NCBI RefSeq assembly: GCF_002013895.1
Contig: NZ_MAFQ01000006.1
Coordinates: 248,001-312,000, forward strand
Origin: Mycobacteroides franklinii
Lineage (GTDB): Bacteria; Actinomycetota; Actinomycetes; Mycobacteriales; Mycobacteriaceae
Length of the DNA stretch: 64,000 nt
Reading direction: 5' to 3'
Shown: in pieces, positions 44,397 through 52,825 of the stretch
Position numbering within the stretch: the first letter of the stretch is position 1
How the letters are laid out: each line of letters begins with the position of its first letter
Program-made: the position numbers and the translations under genes
The notes under the pieces: model-generated
Database searches by the model: none
The model's input: the letters and a program-made list of their open reading frames with translations, nothing else
What the model was told of the DNA's origin: nothing

Positions 44397-45305
44397 CTAG
44401 ACCTTTTTCGGCGCGAAGAAACGCGAAATGAGCTTGGCGATTACGTTGAGAACCGCGACCAACAAGATGAGAGTGAGGGCGGCGCCCCACAGCCGGGACT
44501 CGGCAAGCCCCACTACCGAACCACTGCGCTGATCGAGCATCATGCCGGGCAGCGAGGCCATCTCTCCGCCGAACATGTCGTAGTTGATCAGCTTGCTGTA
44601 GCCGACGAGCACCAGCAGCGGCGCGGTCTCACCCATGACGCGGGCCAGTGCCAGCATCACACCGGTGACCACACCGGACAGCGCGGTCGGCAGCACGATG
44701 CGCGAGATGGTCTTCCATTTGGGCACGCCCAGGGCATAAGACGCCTCACGCAGATCATTCGGAACGATCTTGAGCATTTCCTCCGAGGAACGCACCACCA
44801 CCGGAATCATCAACAGCACCAGGGACAGGGATACCGCAAGACCTGACCGCGGCAGCCCCAGCGTCGCCACCCATAGGGCGTAGATGAACAGCGCCGCGAC
44901 GATGGACGGCACACCCGTCAGGATGTCGACCATGAAGGTGGTGAGCTTGGCCAGCCGAGAGTTGGCACCGTATTCGACCAGATAAATCGACACGAAGATG
45001 CCGATAGGCACCGAGATGACGGCGCAGAACAGGCCTTGGAACAGGGTGCCGATGATGGCGTGATAGGCGCCACCACCCGCGATCCGGTTGGTCATCATGT
45101 TCTGCGATTTGAACCACCAGTCGGCGCTGAGGATGGCATCGAATCCGCGATCGAGCACGGTGTACAGCACCCACACCAGGGGAATCAGAGCGATGATCAC
45201 CGCCGCCGAGACCAGCACGGTGGCAAGTGCATTGGTGAACTTGCGCCTGCCCGAGAGCGGATGGAACGCAGGCTCCTTCACGGGCCTGTCAAGAGTCGTG
45301 GTCAT
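44397..45305 (-). CDS. pstA: Phosphate ABC transporter permease PstA
   Basis: The protein (302 aa from ATG 45305) has six hydrophobic segments and the permease EAA loop ([23 protein letters not shown]) that contacts PstB. The ATG overlaps the pstC stop as ATGA; a longer frame reads within pstC. It pairs with PstC to form the membrane channel. Confidence 0.95.
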   Translation of the reverse strand: MTTTLDRPVKEPAFHPLSGRRKFTNALATVLVSAAVIIALIPLVWVLYTVLDRGFDAILSADWWFKSQNMMTNRIAGGGAYHAIIGTLFQGLFCAVISVPIGIFVSIYLVEYGANSRLAKLTTFMVDILTGVPSIVAALFIYALWVATLGLPRSGLAVSLSLVLLMIPVVVRSSEEMLKIVPNDLREASYALGVPKWKTISRIVLPTALSGVVTGVMLALARVMGETAPLLVLVGYSKLINYDMFGGEMASLPGMMLDQRSGSVVGLAESRLWGAALTLILLVAVLNVIAKLISRFFAPKKV

Positions 45306-46366
45306 GCCCGGCCCTTTCCGCCGACGACGGCACGTGCCGCCGAGTTCACCAAGAACGTGAGCACGAACAGCACCAGCCCGGCCGCGATGTAGGCACCGGC
45401 CTCCAATTCGTTGTTGAATTCCGACGCATTGGACGCGATATGGGTCGCGAAGGTGCTGCCGCTGTCGAACAGCGACCAGCCGAACGCCACCGATGTACCC
45501 GACAAAATCAACATCAGGGCGATGGTCTCGCCCAGCGCGCGGCCGAGACCCAGCATGGAACCACTGATGTACCCGGAGGTGCCGAACGGAATGATGGTGG
45601 TGCGCACCACTTCCCACTTGGTAGCGCCCAAGGCGAGCGCCGCCTCGATCTGCCCTTTGGGAGTTTGAATGAACACTTCTCGCGTGACCGCCGCGATGAT
45701 CGGCAGGATCATCACCGCCAACACGATGCCACCGGTGAACAGGTTGCCGCCGCCCGCAATGTTCACGGGGCTATCGGCGAATAGTGGTATGAACCCGAGA
45801 TTCCCGTTGAGCCACAGGGCAACCGGTGCGATCGCCGGCGCCAGCACATAAATGCCCCACAGGCCGTAGACGATGGAAGGCACCGCGGCCAACAGGTCGA
45901 TGACGTAGGCCAGCGGCCCACGAACCCGTGCGGGCGCGTACTCGGTGAGGTAGATCGCGATCCCGAGGGCCACCGGCATGGCGAGCAGCAGCGCGAAGAC
46001 CGAAACGAAGACCGTGACCGAGAACAGGTCGAGAACGCCGAAGTGCATGTGCGCCGTGTCGTCGGTGCGCCACGGACCGTTGTAGAGGAAGAAGTTCTCG
46101 TCGTCGTTGCTCAGCGCGGGGACGGCACGCAGGATCAGAAATATCGCCACCAGCCCGATCAGCGCGACAACGAATACGCCCGATCCCGTCGCGAGTCCGG
46201 AGAAGATGCGATCACCGGGACGGGTAACCGCCTTGGTGACCTTGGCGGGTGGCTGATGGTCGCCCTCATCGCTCATGGGTTGTGGCTTCTCCTCGAAGAC
46301 CGATCCGTCAAGATCCGCCGAACGGGCTACCCCCACGGGATCGATCCCGCTGGTCTGGCTGCTCAT
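45302..46366 (-). CDS. pstC: Phosphate ABC transporter permease PstC
   Basis: The 354-aa protein has an N-terminal cytosolic tail of about 60 residues, six TM helices and an EAA loop (EAALALGATKWEVVRTTIIPFG). The tail includes an internal Met at residue 31 that could be the true start (46276). It is translationally coupled to pstA. A 12-bp hairpin separates it from pstS. Confidence 0.93.
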   Translation of the reverse strand: MSSQTSGIDPVGVARSADLDGSVFEEKPQPMSDEGDHQPPAKVTKAVTRPGDRIFSGLATGSGVFVVALIGLVAIFLILRAVPALSNDDENFFLYNGPWRTDDTAHMHFGVLDLFSVTVFVSVFALLLAMPVALGIAIYLTEYAPARVRGPLAYVIDLLAAVPSIVYGLWGIYVLAPAIAPVALWLNGNLGFIPLFADSPVNIAGGGNLFTGGIVLAVMILPIIAAVTREVFIQTPKGQIEAALALGATKWEVVRTTIIPFGTSGYISGSMLGLGRALGETIALMLILSGTSVAFGWSLFDSGSTFATHIASNASEFNNELEAGAYIAAGLVLFVLTFLVNSAARAVVGGKGRA

Positions 46367-46396
46367 TGAACTCGCTGTCTATGTGGTTGATGGTAC

Positions 46397-46434
46397 GTCC
46401 CCACCCGGGTTGCCCGAGCTCGCCGGGTGGGGAC
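46397..46434 (-). terminator. Intercistronic hairpin between pstS and pstC
   Basis: GTCCCCACCCGG (46397-46408) and CCGGGTGGGGAC (46423-46434) make a perfect 12-bp stem with a 14-nt loop. It lies between the pstS stop and the pstC start. Such a partial terminator or stability element would give more PstS than permease, as seen in other binding-protein operons. Confidence 0.65.
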
Positions 46435-46443
46435 CTACCGCTG

Positions 46444-47583
46444 CTAAGCGAGCGCCTTGATGGCCGTCTCGAGGCGGGACTTGAACTGCGTGGGCAGCGG
46501 GGCGTAGCCCACATCGGACAGACCCTTCTGTCCCTGGTTCACCGCGACCGTCAGGAACGACTTCACCGCGGCGGCGACGTCGGCGTCCTTGTAGCCCTTG
46601 GAGCAGACGATCTCGTAGGTAGCCAGCACGATCGGGTAGGCACCCGCAGTCTTGGTCCCGTAGATCGAGGCCAGGTCCAGCTTGAGGTCGTTACCCTCGC
46701 CCGCGAACTTGGCGGTCTCCACCGAGGCCGCGGCGGTCTCCGGGGTCAGCGCAACCGCGCCGGCACCGCTGTCGATCTGCGCGTACTCCATCTTGAGGTC
46801 GTCGGCGTAGCCCTTTTCCACGTAGGTGATGGCGCCGGGCAAGGCCTTGACCTTCTCGGCCACACCCGAGGACTTCTCTGCGCTCTCACCGGCGCCACCT
46901 TCCCAGCTGCCGCTGCTGCCCTTGGTCCAGCTCTCCGGGGCGGCGGTGGTGAGGTACTTGCCGAAGTTCTCGCTGGTGCCCGACTTGTCCTTGCGGTACA
47001 CCGGGGTGACCTTGGTGTCCGGCAGCGTCGCGCCCGGGTTGAGGGCAGCGATGGCCGGGTCGTTCCAGGTGGTGATGACGCCGGTGAAAATCTTGGCGGC
47101 GGTGTCCGCGTTCAGGACCAGCTTATCCACACCGGGGACGTTGTACGCCAACGCAATTGGGCCGAAGACGACGGGCAGGTTCCATGCCTCGTTGCCACCG
47201 CAGCGCTCCTTGGCCTTGCCGGCCTCTTCCTCGGACAGCGCCGAGTCCGAACCACCAAGGTCGACCTGTCCGGCGATGAAGTTGTCGCGTCCCTTGCCCG
47301 ACCCGGTGGGGTTGTAGTTGATCGACTTTCCGGGGCACGCGGTCGAGTACTCGTTGGCGAAGATGTCGAACGCGTTCTTCTGAGCCGACGAGCCCTCGGC
47401 GCTCAGCTTGGCCTTGCCCGCACAGTCGCCCGATGCGGAAGCAGAGCCGGAGGCGCTGGAGGAGGAACCTCCGGTGGTGTTGTCGGTTCCGCAGGCGGCA
47501 AGGCTTGCGGACAGAGCGACCGCGGCGGCCGCCGCGAAGATCGTGGTGCCGGTGCTCTTAAGATTCACGGCCTTGAGGTTCAC
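46444..47583 (-). CDS. pstS: Phosphate-binding lipoprotein PstS
   Basis: The protein (379 aa from GTG 47583) has a lipoprotein signal with lipobox LAAC at Cys31, a Ser/Ala linker, and the PstS core. Phosphate-contacting motifs include EGSSAQKNA, GSGKGRDNFIAG and RKDKSGTSENFGKYL. It captures phosphate at the outer face of the membrane. The GTG is preceded by GAGAG; an in-frame start at 47646 would add an unlikely N-terminus. Pho-box repeats lie 106-123 bp upstream. Confidence 0.93.
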   Translation of the reverse strand: MNLKAVNLKSTGTTIFAAAAAVALSASLAACGTDNTTGGSSSSASGSASASGDCAGKAKLSAEGSSAQKNAFDIFANEYSTACPGKSINYNPTGSGKGRDNFIAGQVDLGGSDSALSEEEAGKAKERCGGNEAWNLPVVFGPIALAYNVPGVDKLVLNADTAAKIFTGVITTWNDPAIAALNPGATLPDTKVTPVYRKDKSGTSENFGKYLTTAAPESWTKGSSGSWEGGAGESAEKSSGVAEKVKALPGAITYVEKGYADDLKMEYAQIDSGAGAVALTPETAAASVETAKFAGEGNDLKLDLASIYGTKTAGAYPIVLATYEIVCSKGYKDADVAAAVKSFLTVAVNQGQKGLSDVGYAPLPTQFKSRLETAIKALA

Positions 47584-47688
47584 GGCTCTCGCTTTCTCGC
47601 ATATGTGATGGAAGACGATGACGGGGATGGAATCTTCTACGCGCACCCCGGAAACTAAAGGCAGTCAATGGACGGGCACCGGCCCGCA

Positions 47689-47706
47689 GGTAAACGGAAA
47701 GTGAAC
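47689..47706 (-). promoter_or_regulatory. Pho box (RegX3-like) upstream of pstS
   Basis: On the minus strand GTTCACT and GTTTACC repeat directly with an 11-bp period, the layout of actinobacterial PHO boxes bound by RegX3 or PhoP. A further GTTTACC lies at 47738-47744. The box is 106-123 bp before the pstS start. RegX3 binding is inferred. Confidence 0.65.
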
Positions 47707-47750
47707 TCACAGACTTGACAGTCCGGTTGTTATCGCAGGTAAACGCCCTG

Positions 47751-48641
47751 TCAGGCACGACCATAGGCGGCGTCGGTCAGCGCCACCTGAAATCCCAGCC
47801 GCTGGTATGTCCGCAGCGCCGCTTCGTTGTCCGATTCGACGTACAGCAACACGGTGTCCAAGCCGAGGCCCGCCAGATGATGCAGTCCCACCAGCGTCAA
47901 TAGCTGGCCCAATCCCCGGCCCTGTGCGGCGGGATCAACCCCGACGACGTACACCTCGCCCACCCCAGGCTTGTCGACATGTCTTTTGGTCCAATGGAAT
48001 CCGAGAAGTTCCCCGGTGTGCGCGTCGCGCGCCAGGAACAGCCCGTCCGGGTCGAACCATCGTTCATCAAACCGGCCGGCGAGGTCGTCCTGAGTCCAGC
48101 CTCCCTGCTCCGGATGCCAGGCGAACGCGGCGTTGTTGACGCGCAGTAGATCCGAATCATCCTGGGAGCCAAGGTAATGACCGATGACAACGCTGGGGTC
48201 TTGGGAGAGTGCGGGCAGCTCGGCCAACGGGCGACGCATCTGGCGCAGCCGCCGCAGCGCGACCAGCCCCAGCTTGGCTGCGACCGCCTGTGCGGCAGGC
48301 AGGTCGCCGTGAGCCCAGATACGGGTGCTCTCGCCCCCTTCGAGGAAGGCTTGCCGGATCATCGCCGAACCGATCCCGCGGCGGCGGGCGACCGGTGCGA
48401 CCACCAATTCGGCCATCGCCGTGGCATTCTCGGCGGCGGCCTCGTCGGGCAGCACCATATTGAGGTAGGCCGCCACATCGTCGCCGTCCTCGGCAACCAG
48501 GTGCTTGGCCCCGGTGCCGCGCAGCTCGCGCAACACCTGCTCCCCCACGGGAGCGATACCGTCGACGCGGGTGGCTTCGACAACCAGTTCGCGTATCTGT
48601 AGCTGGCGTTGACTATCGAGAAGCGGGACCCATTCGGTCAT
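47751..48641 (-). CDS. mshD: Mycothiol synthase MshD
   Basis: The 296-aa protein has two GNAT acetyltransferase halves. The first includes ELVVAPVARRRGIGSAMIRQAF and the second YVVGVDPAAQGRGLGQLLTLVG and ESDNEAALRTYQRLGF. MshD acetylates Cys-GlcN-Ins, the last step of mycothiol synthesis. Its place between the pst operon and glnR matches Rv0819. It is the gene upstream of pstS on the same strand. Confidence 0.92.
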   Translation of the reverse strand: MTEWVPLLDSQRQLQIRELVVEATRVDGIAPVGEQVLRELRGTGAKHLVAEDGDDVAAYLNMVLPDEAAAENATAMAELVVAPVARRRGIGSAMIRQAFLEGGESTRIWAHGDLPAAQAVAAKLGLVALRRLRQMRRPLAELPALSQDPSVVIGHYLGSQDDSDLLRVNNAAFAWHPEQGGWTQDDLAGRFDERWFDPDGLFLARDAHTGELLGFHWTKRHVDKPGVGEVYVVGVDPAAQGRGLGQLLTLVGLHHLAGLGLDTVLLYVESDNEAALRTYQRLGFQVALTDAAYGRA

Positions 48642-48662
48642 ACCGTCACGCTAGTCGGAGAT

Positions 48663-49469
48663 CTACCCCGCGATGGTCGTCCCCGGTTCGGACGCGATGT
48701 CCTCGCCGGTACCGTCGTCATCCATCTCGCCGATATCGGGTTCCGCGGTACCGGGGCTTGCGGACGCGCCGGGGTCACCCTTGGCGCGCGGCGGGCGCAC
48801 GGCCTTGTAACCGACATTGCGCACGGTGCCGATCAGCGACTCGTACTCGCCACCCAGCTTGGCCCGCAGGCGACGCACGTGGACATCCACGGTGCGGGTG
48901 CCGCCGAAGAAGTCGTATCCCCACACCTCTTGAAGCAGCTGGGCCCGGGTGAAAACCCGGCCGGCGTGCTGCGCCAGATACTTCAGCAGCTCGAATTCTT
49001 TGTAGGTGAGATCGAGCGGGCGACCGCGCAACCGCGCGGTGTAGGTGCCCTCGTCGATGACCAACTCACCGAGAACGACCTTGCTGGCGTTCTCCACGTT
49101 GACCGCACCGGCACGACGGCCCACCAGTAGACGCAACCGGGCGTCGATCTCGGCGGGGCCCGTGCCGGGCAGCAGGATGTCATCCAAACCCCAGTCGACG
49201 TTGACCGCGACCAGGCTGCCCTCGTTCACCACGGCGACCACCGGGACCGAGGATCCGGCCGCTCCGAGTAGTCGGCATAGTCCGCGCGCGGACGCCAGAT
49301 CGGTGCGCGCGTCGACGATGGCCACGTCGGCAGAGCCCGCCTCCAACAGCGAGGACACCTCGCTGGGCACCGGTCGCACGGTATGGGCGAGCAGCGACAG
49401 AGACGGCAGCACCGCATCGGGATTTGGGTCAGCGGTCAGCAGCAACAGGTCCAACGAGCCCTCCAACAC
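48663..49469 (-). CDS. glnR: GlnR-type orphan response regulator
   Basis: The 268-aa protein has an N-terminal receiver-like domain with an atypical acid pocket ([17 protein letters not shown]) and a C-terminal OmpR winged helix (about 130-225, ending [15 protein letters not shown] and [13 protein letters not shown]). A charged tail follows. This matches GlnR (Rv0818), the nitrogen regulator of actinobacteria, which acts without a canonical kinase. GTG at 49469 is the start. It is divergent from lmeA. Confidence 0.9.
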   Translation of the reverse strand: MLEGSLDLLLLTADPNPDAVLPSLSLLAHTVRPVPSEVSSLLEAGSADVAIVDARTDLASARGLCRLLGAAGSSVPVVAVVNEGSLVAVNVDWGLDDILLPGTGPAEIDARLRLLVGRRAGAVNVENASKVVLGELVIDEGTYTARLRGRPLDLTYKEFELLKYLAQHAGRVFTRAQLLQEVWGYDFFGGTRTVDVHVRRLRAKLGGEYESLIGTVRNVGYKAVRPPRAKGDPGASASPGTAEPDIGEMDDDGTGEDIASEPGTTIAG

Positions 49470-49630
49470 CCGGGTGCTTCGGTCTCCAGGTGCTCCATAA
49501 TGTACCGCGCCACCTGCTGATAAGCGCGGACGAGCCGTTCGCGTGACGACCGTGCGCGTTGGACGAGCCGCTCAAGCGCGGGCCGGCGGGGCCTGTCGGG
49601 AACGGTGGGCGTGCGGCGGTACGCCAGAAT

Positions 49631-50434
49631 ATGCAGATGCGCAAACCCCTGATCGCCACTATCGCGGCGGTATGTGCACTGGCGATCGTGGCCACCGGCA
49701 CCGATTTCGGATTTGCGATCTACGCCGAATATCGGCTGTCCCGGACGCTGCGCGCCGAGGCGAACCTGAGCTCGGATCCGTCGGTGGCCATCCTGGTGTT
49801 TCCCTTCATCCCCCAGGCGCTCGCGCACCGATACAAGGAAGTAGAGATCAAGGCGCATGGCGTCGATCACGCCGAGACGGGGAAGGCAACGCTGGAGGGC
49901 ACGTTGCACGGGATCGACATCTCCCAGGCCTCCTGGCTGATCCGCCCCGACTCCCCGTTGCGGGTGGACCGCGTGGAGAGCCGAATCATCATCGATTCCA
50001 ACCACCTGGGCCGATTCATGGGAATCAATGACCTCGCCGTCGAACCGCCGCCGAAGGAGCAGAACGACGCCACCGGCGGCACCACCGAATCCGGCATCTC
50101 CACGGGAACGGGTCTGCTGTTCACCGGGACGCCCAAGACAGGTGAGTTCCAACACAAGGTGACCGTGTCGGTCGACGTGTCCGTCGGCGGACCGGACAAG
50201 ACAGATCTGCAGTTCGTCGCTACGTCCGTGGTCACGGGCCCGGGAACGGCCGACCGCGACGTGCCCGAAGAGCAGCAGGCCGGTGTGTTCGCCGCGTTCA
50301 CCAAGGTGGTCCCCCGACAGAAGCTTCCCTTCGCCATCGAACCAACAACGGTCGGCGCACGTGGATCAGATGTGATCATCGAAGGTATCGCCAAGGGAGT
50401 AACGATCTCCCTGGACGCGTTCAAGCAGTCATGA
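49631..50434 (+). CDS. lmeA: LmeA-family (DUF2993) envelope protein
   Basis: The protein (267 aa from ATG 49631) starts with a signal-anchor (KPLIATIAAVCALAIVATG). A DUF2993 domain follows, with a GIDISQASWLIRP segment and a charged loop. It corresponds to Rv0817c, LmeA, which binds phosphatidylinositides and supports lipomannan elongation in the periplasm. An in-frame TTG at 49559 would add 24 cytosolic residues. Its end overlaps the thioredoxin gene by 4 bp. Confidence 0.85.
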   Translation: MQMRKPLIATIAAVCALAIVATGTDFGFAIYAEYRLSRTLRAEANLSSDPSVAILVFPFIPQALAHRYKEVEIKAHGVDHAETGKATLEGTLHGIDISQASWLIRPDSPLRVDRVESRIIIDSNHLGRFMGINDLAVEPPPKEQNDATGGTTESGISTGTGLLFTGTPKTGEFQHKVTVSVDVSVGGPDKTDLQFVATSVVTGPGTADRDVPEEQQAGVFAAFTKVVPRQKLPFAIEPTTVGARGSDVIIEGIAKGVTISLDAFKQS

Positions 50435-50898
50435 GGTCAGATCTGTCCGCTCTTCAAGCGAGCGGCTCGTCGCCACTGGTGACCGCGGTCATTGCGATTG
50501 CGGTCGCACTGCTGGCGTCGAGCCTCATCGCCGTGGCCATCAAGAGCAAGTCCGGCAAGCTGCGCGAAGGCACTGGCGGAACAGATGGGGTCCAGGCCCC
50601 GCCCGGTATCGAACTCTCAGCGACCGGGCCGACGATCGTGCATTTCAGCGCGGTGTGGTGTGGGCCGTGTGCCTCGGTCCGCCGGGTCGTCGACCAGGTG
50701 ACCGCTGACCAGCCGGGGGTCGCACATATAGAGGTCGATATCGACGCGAATCCCGACGCCGCACGGGCCCTCTCAGTGCTTTCGCTGCCGACAACCTTCA
50801 TCTTCGATGCCACCGGACGGCAGGCATATCGGGTCTCCGGAGTGCCCAAGGCCGCGGACCTGCGCACTGCGCTGCAGGGCATGACGCAGCCGGGGTAA
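50431..50898 (+). CDS. thiX: Membrane-anchored thioredoxin ThiX
   Basis: The 155-aa protein has one TM helix (about 17-38) followed by a thioredoxin fold with the active-site WCGPC at residues 76-80 and the cis-Pro in SLPTTFIF. It overlaps lmeA by 4 bp and matches Rv0816c. It probably reduces or shuffles disulfides at the membrane, perhaps linked to the sulfur-transfer genes downstream. Confidence 0.88.
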   Translation: MRSDLSALQASGSSPLVTAVIAIAVALLASSLIAVAIKSKSGKLREGTGGTDGVQAPPGIELSATGPTIVHFSAVWCGPCASVRRVVDQVTADQPGVAHIEVDIDANPDAARALSVLSLPTTFIFDATGRQAYRVSGVPKAADLRTALQGMTQPG

Positions 50899-50901
50899 AC
50901 T
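50896..50901 (+). promoter_or_regulatory. -10 element of the polycysteine leader transcript
   Basis: TAAACT ends 7 bp upstream of the leader GTG at 50909, the spacing for transcription starting on the start codon itself. It overlaps the thiX stop codon. This places a leaderless transcript start at 50909. Confidence 0.65.
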
Positions 50902-50908
50902 CGTCGCC

Positions 50909-50995
50909 GTGCAAGCCCGCCTTGAGCCGATGCTCACGAAACGACGCGCTGTCGATCTGTGCCGCGTCGCGGGCTGCTGTTGTTGTTGCTGCTAA
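50909..50995 (+). CDS. Leaderless polycysteine leader peptide
   Basis: The 28-codon ORF opens at GTG 50909 and encodes MQARLEPMLTKRRAVDLC followed by RVAG and six consecutive cysteines. It resembles the cysteine-responsive attenuator leader described upstream of the cysA2 operon in mycobacteria. Cysteine scarcity would stall the ribosome in the Cys codons. The ORF is too short for usual gene finders. A -10 element sits 7 bp upstream. Confidence 0.85.
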   Translation: MQARLEPMLTKRRAVDLCRVAGCCCCCC

Positions 50996-51075
50996 TCGCG
51001 GCCATCTTCGAGTGCATCCGCATTCAGGTCGCCAAAAGGTGTAGCCATATCCGCCACCCTTAGGAGCACAACAAC
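50979..51075 (+). promoter_or_regulatory. Cysteine attenuator: Cys-codon tract complementary to the downstream SD
   Basis: The Cys-codon tract GTTGTTGTTGCTGCTAA (50979-50995) pairs with TTAGGAGCACAACAAC (51060-51075), allowing one bulge and one mismatch. The second strand contains the Shine-Dalgarno TAGGAG of the DUF4395 gene. Translation through the leader would let the pair form and hide the SD; a ribosome stalled in the tract would keep it open. This is read from the sequence; the mechanism is known for mycobacterial polycysteine leaders. Confidence 0.7.
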
Positions 51076-51077
51076 CC

Positions 51078-51551
51078 ATGACCACTGCCAACACCACGCC
51101 TGTAATCAGTCAGGTTGACGTTCGCGGCCCCCGCTTCTCGGCGTGGGTCACCACCACCGTTCTCATCGTCACCCTGGCCGTGTCTGCCGTGTCACCGGCA
51201 GCCGCTGCGGTGATCCTGGGGCTCCAAGCTGTGGTGTTCGCGATTGGCGCGCTGCTGGGACCGCATCGCGCCCCGTACGGAACGATCTTCCGGACGCTGA
51301 TCCAGCCGCGGCTGAGCCCGGTGACCGAGCGCGAGCCCGTCCCGCCTCTTCAGTTCGCACAGCTGCTGGGCTTCAGCTTCGCCGCCGTCGGCACCATCGG
51401 GTTTGCTACCGGCCTCACCCTGCTTGGTGTGGTCGCCACCGCTCTCGCACTCGGTGCCGCCTTCCTGAACGCTGCCTTCGGCATCTGCCTGGGCTGCCAG
51501 CTGTACCCCCTCGTCACTCGTTTTCGCCATACACAACCGTCGGCTCAATAA
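51078..51551 (+). CDS. DUF4395 membrane protein
   Basis: The 157-aa protein has four hydrophobic segments, with conserved VDVRGPRFSAW near the start, an RAPYGTIFRTLIQPRL loop and GICLGCQLY near the end carrying two cysteines. DUF4395 proteins recur next to rhodaneses and thioredoxins, so a role in sulfur trafficking is plausible. TAGGAG precedes the ATG and is the element sequestered by the leader. Confidence 0.85.
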   Translation: MTTANTTPVISQVDVRGPRFSAWVTTTVLIVTLAVSAVSPAAAAVILGLQAVVFAIGALLGPHRAPYGTIFRTLIQPRLSPVTEREPVPPLQFAQLLGFSFAAVGTIGFATGLTLLGVVATALALGAAFLNAAFGICLGCQLYPLVTRFRHTQPSAQ

Positions 51552-51603
51552 CCCGGCAAAACCACTCAGTACCCCGCAAGAAACACGGAAGGAAGTCCTC
51601 TTT

Positions 51604-52437
51604 ATGGCACGCTCTGACGTACTGGTCTCCGCCCAATGGGCGCAAGACAACCTTTCCGCCCCCAACACGGTGTTCGTGGAGGTGGACGAGGACACCAGCG
51701 CGTACGACGTCGGCCACATCGAAGGCGCCGTCAGGCTGGACTGGAAGACCGATCTGCAGGATGCGGTCAAGCGCGACTTCGTCGACCAGCAGCAGTTCTC
51801 GAAGCTGCTGTCCGACAAGGGCATCAGCAATGACGACACCGTGGTTCTGTACGGCGGCAACAACAACTGGTTCGCCGCGTACGCCTACTGGTACTTCAAG
51901 CTGTACGGGCACCAGGACGTGAAGCTGCTCGACGGCGGCCGCAAGAAGTGGGAGCTGGACGGCCGCGCGCTGTCCACCGACACCGTTTCTCGCCCCGCGA
52001 CGTCCTACCAGGCCGCTGCCCCGGATAACTCCATCCGCGCTTTCCGCGACGAGGTGATCGCCGCGATCGGTGCCAAGAACCTGGTGGATGTGCGTTCGCC
52101 CGACGAGTTCTCCGGCAAGATCCTGGCCCCCGCGCACCTGCCGCAGGAGCAGAGCCAGCGTCCAGGGCACGTCCCCGGCGCCATCAACGTCCCGTGGAGC
52201 AAGGCAGCCAACGAAGACGGCACCTTCAAGTCGGATGAAGAGCTGGCCAAGCTCTACGCCGACGCGGGGCTGGACGGTGAGAAGGAAACCATCGCGTACT
52301 GCCGTATCGGTGAGCGTTCCTCGCACACCTGGTTCGTGTTGCAGGAGCTTCTGGGACACCAGAACGTGACGAACTACGACGGCAGTTGGACCGAATACGG
52401 CTCCCTGGTGGGAGCCCCGATCGAGTTGGGAAGCTAG
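51604..52437 (+). CDS. cysA2: Thiosulfate sulfurtransferase CysA2 (rhodanese)
   Basis: The 277-aa protein has two rhodanese domains with the active-site Cys233 in CRIGERSSHTW. CysA2/CysA3 (Rv0815c/Rv3117) transfer sulfane sulfur, for example to MoeZ. It follows the DUF4395 gene by 52 bp and is followed by sseC after 2 bp. The leader upstream implies regulation by cysteine supply. Confidence 0.93.
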   Translation: MARSDVLVSAQWAQDNLSAPNTVFVEVDEDTSAYDVGHIEGAVRLDWKTDLQDAVKRDFVDQQQFSKLLSDKGISNDDTVVLYGGNNNWFAAYAYWYFKLYGHQDVKLLDGGRKKWELDGRALSTDTVSRPATSYQAAAPDNSIRAFRDEVIAAIGAKNLVDVRSPDEFSGKILAPAHLPQEQSQRPGHVPGAINVPWSKAANEDGTFKSDEELAKLYADAGLDGEKETIAYCRIGERSSHTWFVLQELLGHQNVTNYDGSWTEYGSLVGAPIELGS

Positions 52438-52439
52438 TT

Positions 52440-52745
52440 ATGTGCAGTGCACCGAAGCAGGGCCTGGCCATTCCGGCGGGCGTCGACGTGGAGAAGGAAA
52501 CCGTGATCACCGGCCGCGTGGTCGATGGCAACGGTCAGACGGTGGGCGGTGCCTTTGTGCGCCTGCTGGATTCCTCGGATGAGTTCACCGCCGAGGTGGT
52601 GGCGTCGGCGACCGGCGACTTCCGGTTCTTCGCCGCACCGGGCGACTGGACGCTGCGGGCGTTGTCCTCGGCCGGGAACGGCACCGCGACGGTGAGCCCC
52701 ACCGGCGCCGGGATCCACGAGGTCGACATCAAGATCGAAAGCTGA
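52440..52745 (+). CDS. sseC: SseC-type DUF1416 protein
   Basis: The 101-aa protein starts MCSAPKQGLAIPAGVDVEKE and has a small beta-sandwich (carboxypeptidase-regulatory-like) pattern with VITGRVVDGNGQTVGGAFV. It matches SseC1/SseC2 (Rv0814c), always linked with cysA. Function is not established. The start lies 2 bp after the cysA2 stop. Confidence 0.9.
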   Translation: MCSAPKQGLAIPAGVDVEKETVITGRVVDGNGQTVGGAFVRLLDSSDEFTAEVVASATGDFRFFAAPGDWTLRALSSAGNGTATVSPTGAGIHEVDIKIES

Positions 52746-52766
52746 GCAGCTTAGGCCGTTGACCGA

Positions 52767-52818
52767 GACCGCGACTGCGCACCTCCCCACCCGGAGAACG
52801 ACGTGCGCAGTTGCGGTC
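52767..52818. terminator. Terminator between sseC and the convergent AraC gene
   Basis: GACCGCGACTGCGCAC (52767-52782) and GTGCGCAGTTGCGGTC (52803-52818) form a 16-bp stem with one G-T pair. It sits between convergent stop codons and may work in both directions. Confidence 0.75.
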
Positions 52819-52825
52819 TTGTCAT

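Noticed and set aside
46249..47658. A 469-codon plus-strand frame antisense to pstC and pstS
   Set aside because: It is the complement of well-supported pst genes, with Gly/Arg/Leu-rich low-complexity sequence typical of GC-rich shadow frames.
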